Below are positions 1 to 9,418 of a DNA stretch of 64,000 nucleotides, piece by piece (positions within the stretch are counted from its first letter, which is position 1; every line of letters begins with the position of its first letter). The position numbers and the translations under genes are program-made. The stretch is taken from the NCBI RefSeq assembly GCF_014642735.1, contig NZ_BMIV01000001.1, forward strand, positions 62,001 through 126,000, written 5' to 3'. The notes beneath the pieces were generated by a model that saw only the letters and a list, made by a program, of their open reading frames with translations, was not told the origin of the DNA and did not search any database. The DNA comes from Paracoccus acridae. GTDB taxonomy: Bacteria > Pseudomonadota > Alphaproteobacteria > Rhodobacterales > Rhodobacteraceae.

Positions 1-933
1 GCGACCCAGGATCGAGGTCTGCATCGAACCGCCCAGCAGTTCCGCCAGAACCGTCAGCGCGGCGGCATCCGCCTGGTCGCCGGGGTTGCGTTCGGGCGCG
101 ATGTAGCTGCGCGACATCACCGGCTGGGGGACGCGTGGATCGCTCATCTCCATCCGGCGGGGCGACCGCTGGGTGGGTTCCTGGGGGCGGATGCGCGGCT
201 CTGCCTCTCCCTTCGCGGGGATCGGGCCATAGTATTGCTCGGCCAGTTCGCGGGCGCGTTCAGGGGTCACGTCGCCCGCCAGGATCAGGATCGCCTCGTT
301 GGGGGAATAATGGTTGTCATACCATTCCAGCGCATCCTCGCGGGTCAGGCCCTCCATCTCGGCGCGCCAGCCGATGACGGGGCGGCCATAAGGGTGGTTG
401 TAGTAAAGCGTGGCATAGCGTTCCTCGGCGAACAGGGAACCGGGGTCGCTGTCCACCCGCTGGGCGCGTTCCTCCAGCACGACCTGGCGTTCGGCCTGCC
501 AGTCATCCTCGCCGATGCGCAGGTTGGCCATGCGGTCGGCCTCCATCTCCATCACCAGGGACAGGCGGTCGGATGCGATGCGCTGGAAATAGGCGGTGTA
601 GTCATAGGAGGTGAAGGCGTTGTCCATGCCGCCATTAGCGGTCACGGTCTTCGACAACTCGCCCGGTTCCAGCTTGTCGGTGCCCTTGAACATCAGGTGT
701 TCCAGGTAATGGGCGATGCCCGACTTGCCGGGCGGTTCGTCCGCCGATCCGATGCGATACCAGACTATCTGGACCACGACCGGGGCGCGATGATCCTGGA
801 TCACCACGGTTTCCAGGCCGTTCGGAAGGGTGAAATGGGTGATGCCGTTATTCTCGGGGGTGGTCGTCTCGGCCAGGACGGGCATCGCGCCCAGGGTCAG
901 GGCCAGCAGCGCGGGCAGGGTCGGTCTAAGCAT
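1..933 (-). CDS. M16 family zinc peptidase (pitrilysin type), 3' end outside window
   Basis: Secreted or periplasmic zinc metallopeptidase of the M16 family. The 311 codons present translate without interruption and run off the left edge. A signal peptide of about 21 residues (hydrophobic LALTLGAMPVLA) precedes the peptidase domain. The inverted zinc motif HxxEH is present (H75-Y-L-E78-H79), with the further acidic ligand expected in the EERAQR segment about 75 residues later. Family members are about 430-450 residues, so roughly the last third is missing. The ATG at 933 has an excellent AAGGAGG ribosome site 9 nt upstream. It lies 67 bp downstream of the P450 gene and may share its transcript. 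Such proteins often occur as two adjacent genes; whether a second follows cannot be seen. The exact substrate is unknown. Confidence 0.93.
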   Translation of the reverse strand, partial: MLRPTLPALLALTLGAMPVLAETTTPENNGITHFTLPNGLETVVIQDHRAPVVVQIVWYRIGSADEPPGKSGIAHYLEHLMFKGTDKLEPGELSKTVTANGGMDNAFTSYDYTAYFQRIASDRLSLVMEMEADRMANLRIGEDDWQAERQVVLEERAQRVDSDPGSLFAEERYATLYYNHPYGRPVIGWRAEMEGLTREDALEWYDNHYSPNEAILILAGDVTPERARELAEQYYGPIPAKGEAEPRIRPQEPTQRSPRRMEMSDPRVPQPVMSRSYIAPERNPGDQADAAALTVLAELLGGSMQTSILGR

Positions 934-1000
934 GGGGGCGAAACCTCCTTGGTCGAGGCAAATCTGACCAATGACGACAGGCCGCGCAACCTGTCACACG

Positions 1001-2215
1001 CTAATGTGTCGCGACAGTGATGGGCAGGGACAAGGGGCCATGCGCCTGAAGCCCGGACTTCCAGGCAACGGGACCGTCGATGCGGATGCTTTCCGTGCGG
1101 TCCAGAAGGGCGGTGAACAGCACCTCCATGTTCAGCCGCGCCAGGTTGTTGCCCAGGCAGACATGGGGACCCGCGCCAAAGGCAAGGTGCAGGTTCGGCC
1201 TGCGCCCGACATCGAAGCGGTCGGGATCTGGGAAGGCATCGGGGTCGCGGTTGGCGCTGGCGTAAAGCAGCCCGAAGGTCGTTCCCCTGGGCCAATCCTG
1301 CCCGCAGATCGCCAGATCCTCGGACGCATGGCGGTGGAAGAAGACCAGCGGCGGGGCAAAGCGGAACATCTCCTGCACGGCCAGGGGCATCAGGCCGGGA
1401 TCGGCGCGCAGACGCGCCATCTGGTCGGGATGGGCCAGCAGCGCATGAAGCCCGCTGCCCATCACGTCGATGGTCGATCCATGCCCGGCGTGCAGGATCT
1501 GCATGACGGTCGCGATCAGTTCGTCATGGGTCAGAAGCCCCGCATCCTCGGCCCCGATCATTGCCGACATCAGGTCGTCGCGGGGCCGGGCCTTGCGCGC
1601 GGCATGAAGGTCCTGCAGCGCGTCATGGAACAGGCGCACCGCGTCCTCGGCCCGCGCCTTGCGATCGGGGGTGCGGCGGCTCACGTCGAAATAGCTGACG
1701 GTTTCCTCGGACCACAGGGTCATCTGCGGGGCAAGCGCGGGATCGGTGCCGATCAGATGGCCGATCACCTGCCCCGGCAGATGGGCGGCAAGATCCGCGA
1801 TGAAGTCGAAGCGGCCCTGCGGGATCAGCCGGTCCAGCGCGGCATCGACCCACCCGGTGATGAAAGGACGCAGGCTTTCCAGCCGGGTCTTCGTGAAGAA
1901 GGGAAACACCGCGCGCCGCAACCGGTCGTGATCCGGCCCGTCCAGTTCCAGCATCGAGGTCTGCACGAAGCGTTCGTGGAACGGCATGTCGTGGAAATTC
2001 TCGGCCATCTGGATACGCCGCCTTTCCTCGGGCGGAAGAAAGGCGGTGCCCCGGACCATGCGGCGGTCCGATGCGATGGCGCGCACGTCGTCGAAGCGGG
2101 ACGCCAGGCGGAAGCCCTGCCAGTCGGGCAGGCCGGGCGTCGCCCGCAGGCGGGCGTAATGCGGCCAGGGGTCCTTGCCGAAACCGGGCTGCGCCGGATC
2201 GAAATGCGCCGTCAT
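1001..2215 (-). CDS. Cytochrome P450
   Basis: Soluble bacterial class I cytochrome P450 of 404 residues, a normal length, with no membrane anchor. The haem-thiolate loop is intact (FGAGPHVCLG, axial Cys353), the K-helix ExxR is E282-M-F-R285, and the I-helix oxygen-activation segment is AGHGST at 243-248, where His stands at the usual acidic position. The start codon overlaps the stop of the upstream lipoprotein gene in an ATGA arrangement, so the two are translationally coupled. No ferredoxin or ferredoxin reductase gene lies in the window, so its electron donors must be encoded elsewhere. The substrate cannot be inferred. Its place inside a cell-envelope gene run (lspA, BamF-like, M16 peptidase) is odd for an oxidative enzyme and suggests insertion into an older operon. 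Confidence 0.95.
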   Translation of the reverse strand: MTAHFDPAQPGFGKDPWPHYARLRATPGLPDWQGFRLASRFDDVRAIASDRRMVRGTAFLPPEERRRIQMAENFHDMPFHERFVQTSMLELDGPDHDRLRRAVFPFFTKTRLESLRPFITGWVDAALDRLIPQGRFDFIADLAAHLPGQVIGHLIGTDPALAPQMTLWSEETVSYFDVSRRTPDRKARAEDAVRLFHDALQDLHAARKARPRDDLMSAMIGAEDAGLLTHDELIATVMQILHAGHGSTIDVMGSGLHALLAHPDQMARLRADPGLMPLAVQEMFRFAPPLVFFHRHASEDLAICGQDWPRGTTFGLLYASANRDPDAFPDPDRFDVGRRPNLHLAFGAGPHVCLGNNLARLNMEVLFTALLDRTESIRIDGPVAWKSGLQAHGPLSLPITVATH

Positions 2216-2730
2216 TCCTCAACAGGCGCGGGAGAGGTCTGGGTGATCGCGCCGGCCCGCTGCCAACGTTGCTGTTCGGCCTGCGAATCAAGCGCCAGGG
2301 GGCGATATGCGCGCTGATAGACGGTGGTGCCGAACAGCGCCTCCAGCGGGCGGCGCTTGTTGCGCGACCGCCATTCGGCATCCGCGTCCGCCAGGCGTTC
2401 GCGGATGGCCGGATCGGTGCCGCGGCGCGTGGCATGGGCGACCAGGGCACCATCCGCCGCGGCGATGCCCTGGTCGGACAGGCGCGCCGGATTGCCGCCC
2501 AGGGCCGCCACCGCATCGGCGTTGGGGTTCGGATCGGTCATGTTGGCCCCGCCCGGCGTGGGGGCGGGCAGCAGCGCCAGATCGGGCGGCATGGTCAGGG
2601 GGCGGGTGGGCAGGATGGCGAATTCGTCCGGGCTGTTCTGGCCGGTTTCGATGTTCATCAACTGGTTGCTGCCGCAGGCCGAAAGCCCCATGACGGCCGC
2701 TGCCGCAATGCCCCTGACGAAAGCCTGCAT
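2212..2730 (-). CDS. bamF: DUF3035 lipoprotein, BamF-like subunit of the BAM complex
   Basis: Small outer-membrane lipoprotein of 172 residues. The N-terminus has a hydrophobic stretch ending in a lipobox LSAC, with Cys19 as the likely lipidated residue. The middle carries the proline-rich DUF3035 signature (DEFAILPTRPLTMPPD followed by LLPAPTPGG). DUF3035 proteins of Alphaproteobacteria have been described as BamF, an accessory subunit of the beta-barrel assembly machinery. The gene follows lspA, whose product would process this lipoprotein, by 30 bp and overlaps the P450 start by 4 bp. The family call is firm; the BAM role rests on the family literature, not on this sequence. Confidence 0.85.
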   Translation of the reverse strand: MQAFVRGIAAAAVMGLSACGSNQLMNIETGQNSPDEFAILPTRPLTMPPDLALLPAPTPGGANMTDPNPNADAVAALGGNPARLSDQGIAAADGALVAHATRRGTDPAIRERLADADAEWRSRNKRRPLEALFGTTVYQRAYRPLALDSQAEQQRWQRAGAITQTSPAPVEE

Positions 2731-2760
2731 GTCCTGTCCCCTCGTTTCTTGCGCCCCGTT

Positions 2761-3408
2761 CTAGCCGGATTTGCCGGTCCCGTCACGGGGATTGTCCGAG
2801 GCCTTGGTGCGCGGCTTGCGGGCAGGCGCCACGGGGTCCTTCTTCTGCGGCACTAGAACCAGCCCGATGGCCCCTGCGAAGATGGCGATGTCGGCCACGT
2901 TGAAGCTGTAGGGGTTCTGCCAGCCGGGCAGCGACATGTTCAGGAAATCCGCGACCGCGCCGTAAAGCAGCCGGTCGATCACATTGCCCAGGGCGCCGCC
3001 GATCAGCAGCCCCGCCGCGATGCGGGCCAGCTTTCCGGCATCGGCGCGCCAGATCCAGATCCAGACCCAGACCACGATGGCCAGCGCCACGGCGATCAGA
3101 ACCCAGCGCATCACATCGGTATCCGACGCCATCAGCCCGAAATTGACGCCCTGGTTCCAGGCCATGCGCAGGTTCAGCCAGGGCGGCAGCACGTCGATCT
3201 CGCGCAGCCGGTCCAGTTGCAGCACATGGACGACCCAGTATTTCAGCACCTGATCGACCACGAAGATCGTGGTCGCGATCCAGATCACCAGCCGCATGTC
3301 GGTGCGGGGCGGGGGCGCGGGCTTTTTCGGCGCGCGCGGGCGCCGCGCCTTGGGCGCCGGTCTGGACGGCGCTGGGGGCGGCGGGTCAAGGGGCAGTTCC
3401 TGCTGCAT
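2761..3408 (-). CDS. lspA: Lipoprotein signal peptidase (signal peptidase II)
   Basis: Inner-membrane aspartyl protease that removes signal peptides from lipidated prolipoproteins. It has four membrane segments between about residues 38 and 187. The catalytic pair is D145 in GNVIDR and D173 in FNVADIAIF. Total length is 215 residues against a usual 160-170. The excess is an N-terminal proline/arginine/lysine-rich extension of about 37 residues and a basic C-terminal tail. The start at 3408 overlaps the purH stop by one base (TGATG) without a Shine-Dalgarno sequence, which suggests re-initiation. An internal ATG at 3297 (Met38) would give the standard length but also lacks a ribosome site, so the start is uncertain. 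Confidence 0.93.
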   Translation of the reverse strand: MQQELPLDPPPPAPSRPAPKARRPRAPKKPAPPPRTDMRLVIWIATTIFVVDQVLKYWVVHVLQLDRLREIDVLPPWLNLRMAWNQGVNFGLMASDTDVMRWVLIAVALAIVVWVWIWIWRADAGKLARIAAGLLIGGALGNVIDRLLYGAVADFLNMSLPGWQNPYSFNVADIAIFAGAIGLVLVPQKKDPVAPARKPRTKASDNPRDGTGKSG

Positions 3409-4997
3409 CAGTGCCGGAAATGCCGCTGGCCGGTAAAGACCATCGCCAGGCCCAGGCGGTTGGCCGCCGCGATCACCTCGTCGTCGCGCATCGACCCGCC
3501 CGGCTGGATGACGGCGCGGGCGCCCGCTTCCGCCAGGGCCTCGATGCCGTCGGCGAAGGGGAAGAAAGCATCCGAGGCCACGACCGCGCCGATGGTCAGG
3601 GGCTGGCCCAGGCCCAGCGCCTCGGCCATGTCCTCGGACTTGCGGCGGCCGATGCGGGTGCTGTCCACGCGGCTCATCTGGCCCGCGCCGATGCCCACGG
3701 TGGCGCGGTCCTTCGCATAGACGATGGCGTTCGACTTGACGTGCTTGGCGACGGTCCAGGCGAACAGCATGTCGCGCAATTCCGCATCATCCGGCTGGCG
3801 GTCGCTGACGACCTTCAGGTCGGACAGGCTCACATGGCCGTTGTCGCGGCCCTGCACCAGGAAGCCGCCCGCGACCTGGCGGAAGGACAGGCCGGGCGCC
3901 CGCGGATCGGGCAGCCCGCCGGTGGTCAGCAGGCGCAGGTTCTTCTTGGCGGCGAAGACGCGCTTGGCGTCCTCATCTGCATCGGGGGCGATCACCACCT
4001 CGGTGAAGATCCTGGCGATCTCCTCGGCAGTGGGGCCGTCGAGCACCTGGTTCAGCGCGACGATCCCCCCGAATGCCGAGGTGCGGTCGCAGTCGAAGGC
4101 CCGCTTGTAGGCTTCCAGCGCCGTTTCACCCCGCGCCACGCCGCAGGGATTGGCGTGCTTGATGATCGCGCAGGCCGGGCCTTCAACGGGGTCGAATTCG
4201 GCGACCAGTTCGAAGGCCGCATCGGTGTCGTTGATGTTGTTGTAGGACAGTTCCTTGCCCTGCCACTGCTTCGCGGTGGCGACGCCGGGGCGGTTGTCCC
4301 CGGTGACATAGAAGGCCGCGGACTGGTGCGGGTTCTCGCCATAGCGCAGGGGCTGGGCCAGCGTGCCCGCGAATGCGCGGCGGCGCGGGGTCTCCGCGCC
4401 GATGGCACCTGCCAGCCATGTCGAAACCGCCGCGTCATAGGCGGCGGTGCGGGCATAGGCGATCTGCGCCTGGCGCTGGCGGAAGGCCAGGGTGGTGCGG
4501 TCGTCATTGGCGTCCAGTTCGGCCAGCAGCGCGTCGTAATCCTGGACATCCACGATCACCGTGACGAAGCCGTGGTTCTTGGCCGCCGCGCGGATCATCG
4601 CGGGGCCGCCGATATCGATATTCTCGATGCAATCGTCATGGGACGCGCCCTTGGCGACCGTTTCCTCGAAGGGATAAAGGTTCACCACCAGCAGGTCGAT
4701 GGGCCCGATGCCGTGGGCCTCCATCGCGGCCTGATGTTCGGCATTGTCGCGCAGCGCCAGCAGCCCGCCATGAACGACCGGGTGCAGCGTCTTGACGCGG
4801 CCGTCCATCATTTCCGGGAAGCCGGTCACGTCGGCCACGTCGATCACCGTCAGCCCCGCCTCGCGCAGCGTCCTGGCGCTGCCGCCGGTGGACAGGATCT
4901 CGATCCCCCGCGCGTCCAGCTTGCGGGCGAAGTCGATCAGCCCGGTCTTGTCGGAAACGGAAATCAGCGCGCGTCTGATCGGCACGGGATGGGACAT
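3408..4997 (-). CDS. purH: Bifunctional AICAR formyltransferase / IMP cyclohydrolase
   Basis: Catalyses the last two steps of purine biosynthesis: formylation of AICAR by 10-formyl-tetrahydrofolate, then ring closure to IMP. The 529 residues match the family. Residues about 1-150 form the MGS-like cyclohydrolase domain ([30 protein letters not shown]) and the rest the transformylase domain, including KHANPCGVA with the catalytic Lys-His pair. The ATG at 4997 is chosen because the product begins with the conserved MGS start; the frame stays open upstream but runs through a repeat element and then antisense to rsmB. purH leads a run with lspA and the BamF-like gene. Confidence 0.97.
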   Translation of the reverse strand: MSHPVPIRRALISVSDKTGLIDFARKLDARGIEILSTGGSARTLREAGLTVIDVADVTGFPEMMDGRVKTLHPVVHGGLLALRDNAEHQAAMEAHGIGPIDLLVVNLYPFEETVAKGASHDDCIENIDIGGPAMIRAAAKNHGFVTVIVDVQDYDALLAELDANDDRTTLAFRQRQAQIAYARTAAYDAAVSTWLAGAIGAETPRRRAFAGTLAQPLRYGENPHQSAAFYVTGDNRPGVATAKQWQGKELSYNNINDTDAAFELVAEFDPVEGPACAIIKHANPCGVARGETALEAYKRAFDCDRTSAFGGIVALNQVLDGPTAEEIARIFTEVVIAPDADEDAKRVFAAKKNLRLLTTGGLPDPRAPGLSFRQVAGGFLVQGRDNGHVSLSDLKVVSDRQPDDAELRDMLFAWTVAKHVKSNAIVYAKDRATVGIGAGQMSRVDSTRIGRRKSEDMAEALGLGQPLTIGAVVASDAFFPFADGIEALAEAGARAVIQPGGSMRDDEVIAAANRLGLAMVFTGQRHFRH

Positions 4998-5060
4998 GGG
5001 GGCCTCGCATCTGGTTTGCGGTCGCTTAGCGCCATGCGGGCCGAAGGTCCAGTGGCGAAG

Positions 5061-5182
5061 CCGGGGGCGCTTCGCCCCCCGGACCCCCCGAGGATATTTG
5101 GACCAGCGTGAAGGAACGTCTTCATTCTGGCCCAAATATCCCGGGGTGAATTGGCCGCAGGCCAAGAGGGGCAGCGCCCCTT
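5061..5182. repeat. Composite intergenic element, double copy (tail to tail)
   Basis: Between the rsmB stop and the purH start. The left copy has a hairpin (stem GGGGGCG/CGCCCCC, 5063-5079), a C-run, then a GGATATTT tail at 5092-5113. An inverted copy follows: its tail at 5120-5141 is the reverse complement of the first with three mismatches in 22, separated by a 6-nt loop, and its hairpin (AGGGGC/GCCCCT, 5167-5181) abuts the rsmB stop. The whole can fold as one long cruciform and probably ends rsmB transcription. Confidence 0.8.
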
Positions 5183-5185
5183 GTC

Positions 5186-6454
5186 CTATCCGGCCTTGCG
5201 CAACCGTGCCATGAAGAAGCCGTCCAACCCGCCCCAGTCTGCCCAATGGTCGGGCCGCGTGCGCAACCCGCCTTCGGGCGTGATCCAGTCCGGTTCGATC
5301 CCCGGCAGAACCGGCTCCTCGACCCTCAGACCCGGATGGCGGGTCAGGGCCGCGGCGACCTGCGCCTCGCCTTCGTCGGGCAGCAGGGAGCAGACGGCAT
5401 AGACCAGGCGCCCGCCCGGCGGCAGCAGCGACAGGGCGTGGTCGATCAGCCGCGATTGCAGGTCGATCAGCGCGGGGATGCCCGATCCGTCGCGCAGGAA
5501 GGGCAGGTCGGGGTGGCGGCGGATCGTGCCCGTGGCCGAACAGGGGGCGTCCAGCAGGACCGCATCCAGAGGACCGTCGGGCCGCCATTCCAGCGCGTCG
5601 GCGGCGGCCAGTTCCGCCGCTAGGCCGCAGCGGCGCAGGTTCTCGGCCACGCGCTTCAGGCGGGCAGGGGTGATGTCCACGGCCGTCACTTGCGCCCCTG
5701 CCGCGGCCAGTTGCAGCGTCTTGCCGCCCGGCGCGGCACAAAGATCTGCGATGCCTTCGCCCGCCTGCGGGTCCAGCAGGCGCACCGGCAGGGCGGCAGC
5801 GGCATCCTGGACCCACCAGTCGCCCGTGGCAAAGCCCGGAAGCGCAGACACCTGCGCGGGGCCGTGGATGCGCCAGGATCCGGTCGGCAGCAGGTTGGCA
5901 CCCTCGACCGAAATGCCCGGCTTCGGCGTCAAATCCAGCGGTGCGCCGGCCTGGTGCGCGGCCTCGATGGCGAGGGCGGCCTCCTCTCCATAGGCGAGGG
6001 CGACGGGGTCGCGCAGCCAGCCGGGCATCGGCTGCGGCGGCAGGTCGGCCCAGCCCCGGTGCGCCGCCACCTTGCGCAGCACGGCGTTGACCATGCCTGC
6101 CGCGGCCTGCCCCTTTTGCCCAAGCCCGCGCGTCAGGGTGACGGCGGCATCGACAACGCCATGCGCCGCGCCCTCCAATTCCAGAAGCTCGATCGTGGCC
6201 AGGCGCAGGATGTCGGCGACCTGGGGACTGGGCTTGCGGCTGACATAACCCGCGATCACCGCATCGGCGCGGGACTGGTGGCGCAGCACGGCGGCCGCAA
6301 GGCGCGCGGCGCGGGCCTGGTCCTGCGGCGCCAGCGCCTTCAGCGCGCCCGCCTGATCCGACAGGGACAGCCCGTCCCGCACCCCGGCCAGCAGGCGCAA
6401 TGCGCCCGACCGTGCCATATCCATGCCCCGCTTTGCCAAATCGCTTTCCTTCAC
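5186..6454 (-). CDS. rsmB: 16S rRNA (cytosine-C5) methyltransferase, RsmB family
   Basis: Predicted SAM-dependent methyltransferase making m5C in 16S rRNA (C967 in E. coli). The 422 residues comprise an N-terminal NusB-like RNA-binding domain (about 15-145) and a C-terminal Rossmann methyltransferase domain. SAM-binding motif I is [13 protein letters not shown]. The two conserved cysteines are in [15 protein letters not shown] and in [12 protein letters not shown]; the latter usually reads YSTCS..EEN, so the final motif is slightly divergent. The gene is divergent from the DUF1674 gene with 57 bp between starts and ends next to the double composite repeat. RsmB rather than another RsmB/NOP paralogue is inferred from the NusB fusion. 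Confidence 0.93.
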   Translation of the reverse strand: MKESDLAKRGMDMARSGALRLLAGVRDGLSLSDQAGALKALAPQDQARAARLAAAVLRHQSRADAVIAGYVSRKPSPQVADILRLATIELLELEGAAHGVVDAAVTLTRGLGQKGQAAAGMVNAVLRKVAAHRGWADLPPQPMPGWLRDPVALAYGEEAALAIEAAHQAGAPLDLTPKPGISVEGANLLPTGSWRIHGPAQVSALPGFATGDWWVQDAAAALPVRLLDPQAGEGIADLCAAPGGKTLQLAAAGAQVTAVDITPARLKRVAENLRRCGLAAELAAADALEWRPDGPLDAVLLDAPCSATGTIRRHPDLPFLRDGSGIPALIDLQSRLIDHALSLLPPGGRLVYAVCSLLPDEGEAQVAAALTRHPGLRVEEPVLPGIEPDWITPEGGLRTRPDHWADWGGLDGFFMARLRKAG

Positions 6455-6511
6455 CTAAGTCTTGTTGGAAGACTGACCCGGACCCCTTACCCCCGGATGG
6501 GAGATCTTTCC

Positions 6512-6703
6512 ATGAGCGAACAGCCCCCGATGGACCGCACCGACCTGCCGCCCGCCGCACAGCGCGCCCTGGCCGAGGCTGCCGAGCGCCGCAAGGCCGC
6601 CGCAGAGACCCAGCCCCTGCCCGTCGAATACGGCGGCCGCGAGGGCCCCGAACCCGTGCGATACGGCGATTACGAAAAGAACGGCCTCGCGGTGGATTTC
6701 TGA
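6512..6703 (+). CDS. DUF1674 protein, SdhAF4-like succinate dehydrogenase assembly factor
   Basis: Small protein of 63 residues whose C-terminal signature ([22 protein letters not shown] minus a few flanking residues, about 43-63) is that of DUF1674. Eukaryotic members (SDHAF4/Sdh8) bind flavinylated SdhA during assembly of complex II; a similar role in bacteria is inference. The N-terminal part is charged, Ala/Glu rich and probably helical. The start at 6512 has a weak GGGAGA upstream; an upstream-open reading of the same frame lies antisense to rsmB. The stop lies 2 nt before the amidase start, so the two genes are probably co-transcribed. No sdh genes are in the window. Confidence 0.85.
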   Translation: MSEQPPMDRTDLPPAAQRALAEAAERRKAAAETQPLPVEYGGREGPEPVRYGDYEKNGLAVDF

Positions 6704-6705
6704 GA

Positions 6706-8040
6706 ATGGATTGGCTGCGCGCGCCCGCCGCCCAGCAGGGCCGTGCGATCATGGCGGGTCTTCTGGATCCCATCGACCAGTCCGAAGCCTATCTGGCCGC
6801 GATCAAGGCCCATCCCTACGCGGGGCGCATCTATGCCCGCGTGACGGATGTGCGCGCCCGGTCCGAATCGGTCGCCGCCCATGACCGCGCCAAGCTGGAA
6901 CTGCGGCGCGGGCTTCTGGACGGCGTGGCGATCAGCTGGAAGGACAACATCGACAGCGGCGGCACCGTCACCGAGGCCGGGTCCAGGCTGCTGGAAGGCC
7001 GGGTGCCCCGCAAGGACGCCATCGTGCTGGCCCGCGCGGCGCGGCAGGGCACGATCTGCCTGGGCAAGACCCATATGACGGAACTGGCCTTTTCCGGCCT
7101 GGGCCTGAACCCGAACACCGCGACGCCGCCCAATGCGCTGGACCCGGATCTTGCGCCCGGCGGATCGTCGTCCGGGGCCGCGGTGTCGGTGGCGCTGGGA
7201 CTGGCGGCGGCCGCGATCGGGTCCGATACCGGCGGATCGCTGCGTGTGCCGGCCGCCTGGAACGATCTGGTGGGCTTCAAGCCCAGCCATGATTCGCTGC
7301 CCGAGAAGGGCGTGGTGCCCCTGTGCCGCAAATTCGACATCGTCGGCCCCATCGCCCGCACGGTCGAGGATTGCGCCGAACTGTTCGCCCTGATGTCCGG
7401 GACCAAGGCGGCCGACCTGCGGGGCGCCGATATCGCGGGACGGCGGCTGATGGTTCTGGACGGCGTGCCCTTCGCCGATGCCGAGGAAGGCCCGGTCGCC
7501 GCCTTCGAGAACGCGGTGGACCGGCTGGCCCGCGCGGGCGCGCAGATCCAGCGCGTGCCCAGCGATTGGGTCGCCAAGGCGATGCCCTTGTCGGCGGCGC
7601 TGTTCGCGCCCGAGGCCTATGGCATCTGGCGCGCGCAGATCGAGGATGCGCCCGAATTGATGTGGAAGCCGATCCTGGACCGGTTCCGCAGCGGCGCGGA
7701 TGTCAGCGCCTCGGATTACGTCGCGGCCTGGGAAAGCCTGGTCCGCATCCGCCGCAAATGGATCAAGGAGGTGGCCTCGGCCCATGACGCGATCCTGCTG
7801 CCCACGGTGCCGATCCTGCCGCCGAACGCCGCGCGGCTGATGGAGGACGAGGCCGAGTTCGTGCGCGCGAACCTGCTGACCCTGCGCAACACCCGCATCG
7901 GCAATCTTCTGGGCCTGCCGGTCTGCACCCTGCCGACCGGGCATCCCGCCTGCGGTATCTCGATCATGGGCCATGCGGGCCGGGACGGACATCTTCTGCA
8001 TGTGGCGGCAGGGGCCGAGGCTGCCCTGGCGGTGGCCTGA
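6706..8040 (+). CDS. Amidase-signature family hydrolase
   Basis: Hydrolase of the amidase-signature family, 444 residues and complete. The Ser-cisSer-Lys triad can be placed: Lys in SWKDN, the first Ser in [14 protein letters not shown], and the nucleophile Ser in [13 protein letters not shown]. Family members include GatA-like proteins and free amidases. The absence of gatB/gatC nearby and the short C-terminal part argue against a tRNA amidotransferase subunit. The substrate is unknown. It starts 3 nt after the DUF1674 stop, and an imperfect hairpin follows the stop, so DUF1674-amidase may be a two-gene unit separate from the downstream aminotransferase. Confidence 0.9.
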   Translation: MDWLRAPAAQQGRAIMAGLLDPIDQSEAYLAAIKAHPYAGRIYARVTDVRARSESVAAHDRAKLELRRGLLDGVAISWKDNIDSGGTVTEAGSRLLEGRVPRKDAIVLARAARQGTICLGKTHMTELAFSGLGLNPNTATPPNALDPDLAPGGSSSGAAVSVALGLAAAAIGSDTGGSLRVPAAWNDLVGFKPSHDSLPEKGVVPLCRKFDIVGPIARTVEDCAELFALMSGTKAADLRGADIAGRRLMVLDGVPFADAEEGPVAAFENAVDRLARAGAQIQRVPSDWVAKAMPLSAALFAPEAYGIWRAQIEDAPELMWKPILDRFRSGADVSASDYVAAWESLVRIRRKWIKEVASAHDAILLPTVPILPPNAARLMEDEAEFVRANLLTLRNTRIGNLLGLPVCTLPTGHPACGISIMGHAGRDGHLLHVAAGAEAALAVA

Positions 8041-8050
8041 CCGGCCGGGC

Positions 8051-8069
8051 AGGGGGCCTTGGCGCCCCT
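8051..8069 (+). terminator. Probable terminator hairpin after the amidase gene
   Basis: AGGGG(GCC)TT(GGC)GCCCCT folds into a GC stem with one bulged G and is followed by TTTCCC. It starts about 10 nt after the amidase stop. The T-run is short, so intrinsic termination is plausible but not certain. Confidence 0.5.
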
Positions 8070-8204
8070 TTCCCGCCCTTGGACCGATCAACCCCCAGGA
8101 TGTTTTGCCCAGGCGAGTGGCCGGCTTTCGCTGGACGCAAGGGCACGATCACGCTAATGTTTTCCGGTGATAAACGGGGCCAAAGACCCTGGAAGCGAGG
8201 CAGA

Positions 8205-9413
8205 ATGGCGATCCCCGAGCGGTTCTCGAACCTGCCGGAGTATGCGTTTCCGCGTTTGCGGGCGCTGCTGTCCGGCATCGAGCCGGGTTTGAAGCACGGC
8301 GAATCCCCGACGGTCCTGACCATCGGAGAGCCGCGCCATGCCATGCCGGACTTCGTGGCCGAGGTGATGGCCGCCAATATCGGGGGATTCGCGAAATATC
8401 CGCCGAACGAGGGCACGCCCGGCCTGCTGTCGGCCATCGGCGATTGGCTGGGCAGCCGTTACGGCCTGGACGTGGCGCCCGACCGGATCATGGCGCTGAA
8501 CGGCACGCGCGAAGGGCTGTTCAACGCGGCTCTGGCGCTGTGCCCCGAAAGGAAGAACGGCGGGCGGCCGGCGATCCTGATTCCGAATCCCTTCTATCAG
8601 GTCTATGCGGTCGCAGCCGCCGCCGTTCAGGCCGAACCCGTCTTCGTCCCTGCCATGCCGGAAACCGGCAACCTGCCCGATTACGCGTCGCTTGCGCCCG
8701 AAGTCCTGGACCGCACCGCCATCGCCTATCTGTGTTCGCCCGCCAATCCGCAGGGGGCGATCGCGGACCGGGATTACCTGGAACAATTGATCGCGCTTGC
8801 CGACCGGCACGATTTCCTGGTCTTCGCCGACGAATGCTATTCCGAGATCTGGCGCGAGGCCCCGCCGCCCGGCGCCCTGGCCGTGGCGACCGCGATGGGA
8901 CTGGCCGACCGGGTGGTGATCTTCAATTCGTTGTCCAAGCGGTCGAACCTGCCGGGCTTGCGGTCCGGCTTCGTGGCGGGAAGCGCCGCGAATATCGCCC
9001 AGATCCGCCGCCTTCGCGCCTATGCGGGCGCGCCCCTGTCGCTGCCCGCCCAGGCCGTCAGCGAGGCCGCCTGGCGGGACGAGGCGCATGTGGCGGTCAG
9101 CCGCGACCTTTACCGGCAGAAATACGCGATCGCCGACCGGGTGCTGGGCAACGTGCCGGGATACCGCCCCATCCAGGGCGGGTTCTTCCTGTGGCTGCCG
9201 GTCGCGGATGGCGAGGACGCGGCCAGGACCCTGTGGGCGCAGGCGGGGATCCAGGTGCTGCCGGGGGCCTATCTCTCGCGCGAGGTCGGCGGGCACAATC
9301 CCGGCAAAGGCTTCATCCGGGTCGCCCTGGTGGCGGATGCGGAGCAGACGGAAACGGCGCTGCGGCGGCTGCGCGCGGTGCTGTATGATGGAACGACGGA
9401 CGGGGAAGGCTAG
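8205..9413 (+). CDS. Class I/II PLP-dependent aminotransferase
   Basis: Fold-type I pyridoxal-phosphate aminotransferase of 402 residues. The PLP lysine is in the motif [15 protein letters not shown], the cofactor-binding Asp region is [10 protein letters not shown], and the Asn in CSPANPQG contacts the cofactor. The SKRSN.PGLRSG pattern is that of the succinyldiaminopimelate transaminase (DapC-like) subgroup, so a role in lysine and peptidoglycan precursor synthesis is possible. Substrate specificity cannot be fixed from sequence alone. It lies 5 bp upstream of ftsK and is probably co-transcribed with it. The start at 8205 gives [18 protein letters not shown], the usual N-terminus of this subgroup. 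Confidence 0.9.
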   Translation: MAIPERFSNLPEYAFPRLRALLSGIEPGLKHGESPTVLTIGEPRHAMPDFVAEVMAANIGGFAKYPPNEGTPGLLSAIGDWLGSRYGLDVAPDRIMALNGTREGLFNAALALCPERKNGGRPAILIPNPFYQVYAVAAAAVQAEPVFVPAMPETGNLPDYASLAPEVLDRTAIAYLCSPANPQGAIADRDYLEQLIALADRHDFLVFADECYSEIWREAPPPGALAVATAMGLADRVVIFNSLSKRSNLPGLRSGFVAGSAANIAQIRRLRAYAGAPLSLPAQAVSEAAWRDEAHVAVSRDLYRQKYAIADRVLGNVPGYRPIQGGFFLWLPVADGEDAARTLWAQAGIQVLPGAYLSREVGGHNPGKGFIRVALVADAEQTETALRRLRAVLYDGTTDGEG

Positions 9414-9418
9414 GGACC

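Noticed and set aside
2071-2856. Plus-strand frames across the P450/BamF region.
   Set aside because: Arg/Gly-rich antisense shadows without ribosome sites.
4998-6773. Upstream extension of the purH frame to about 1120 codons.
   Set aside because: The extension crosses the composite repeat and then runs antisense to rsmB; purH has a canonical start at 4997 and family length.
8080-8096. TTGG...ATCAA resembling an FNR box.
   Set aside because: Spacing is one base short and the left half has a mismatch.
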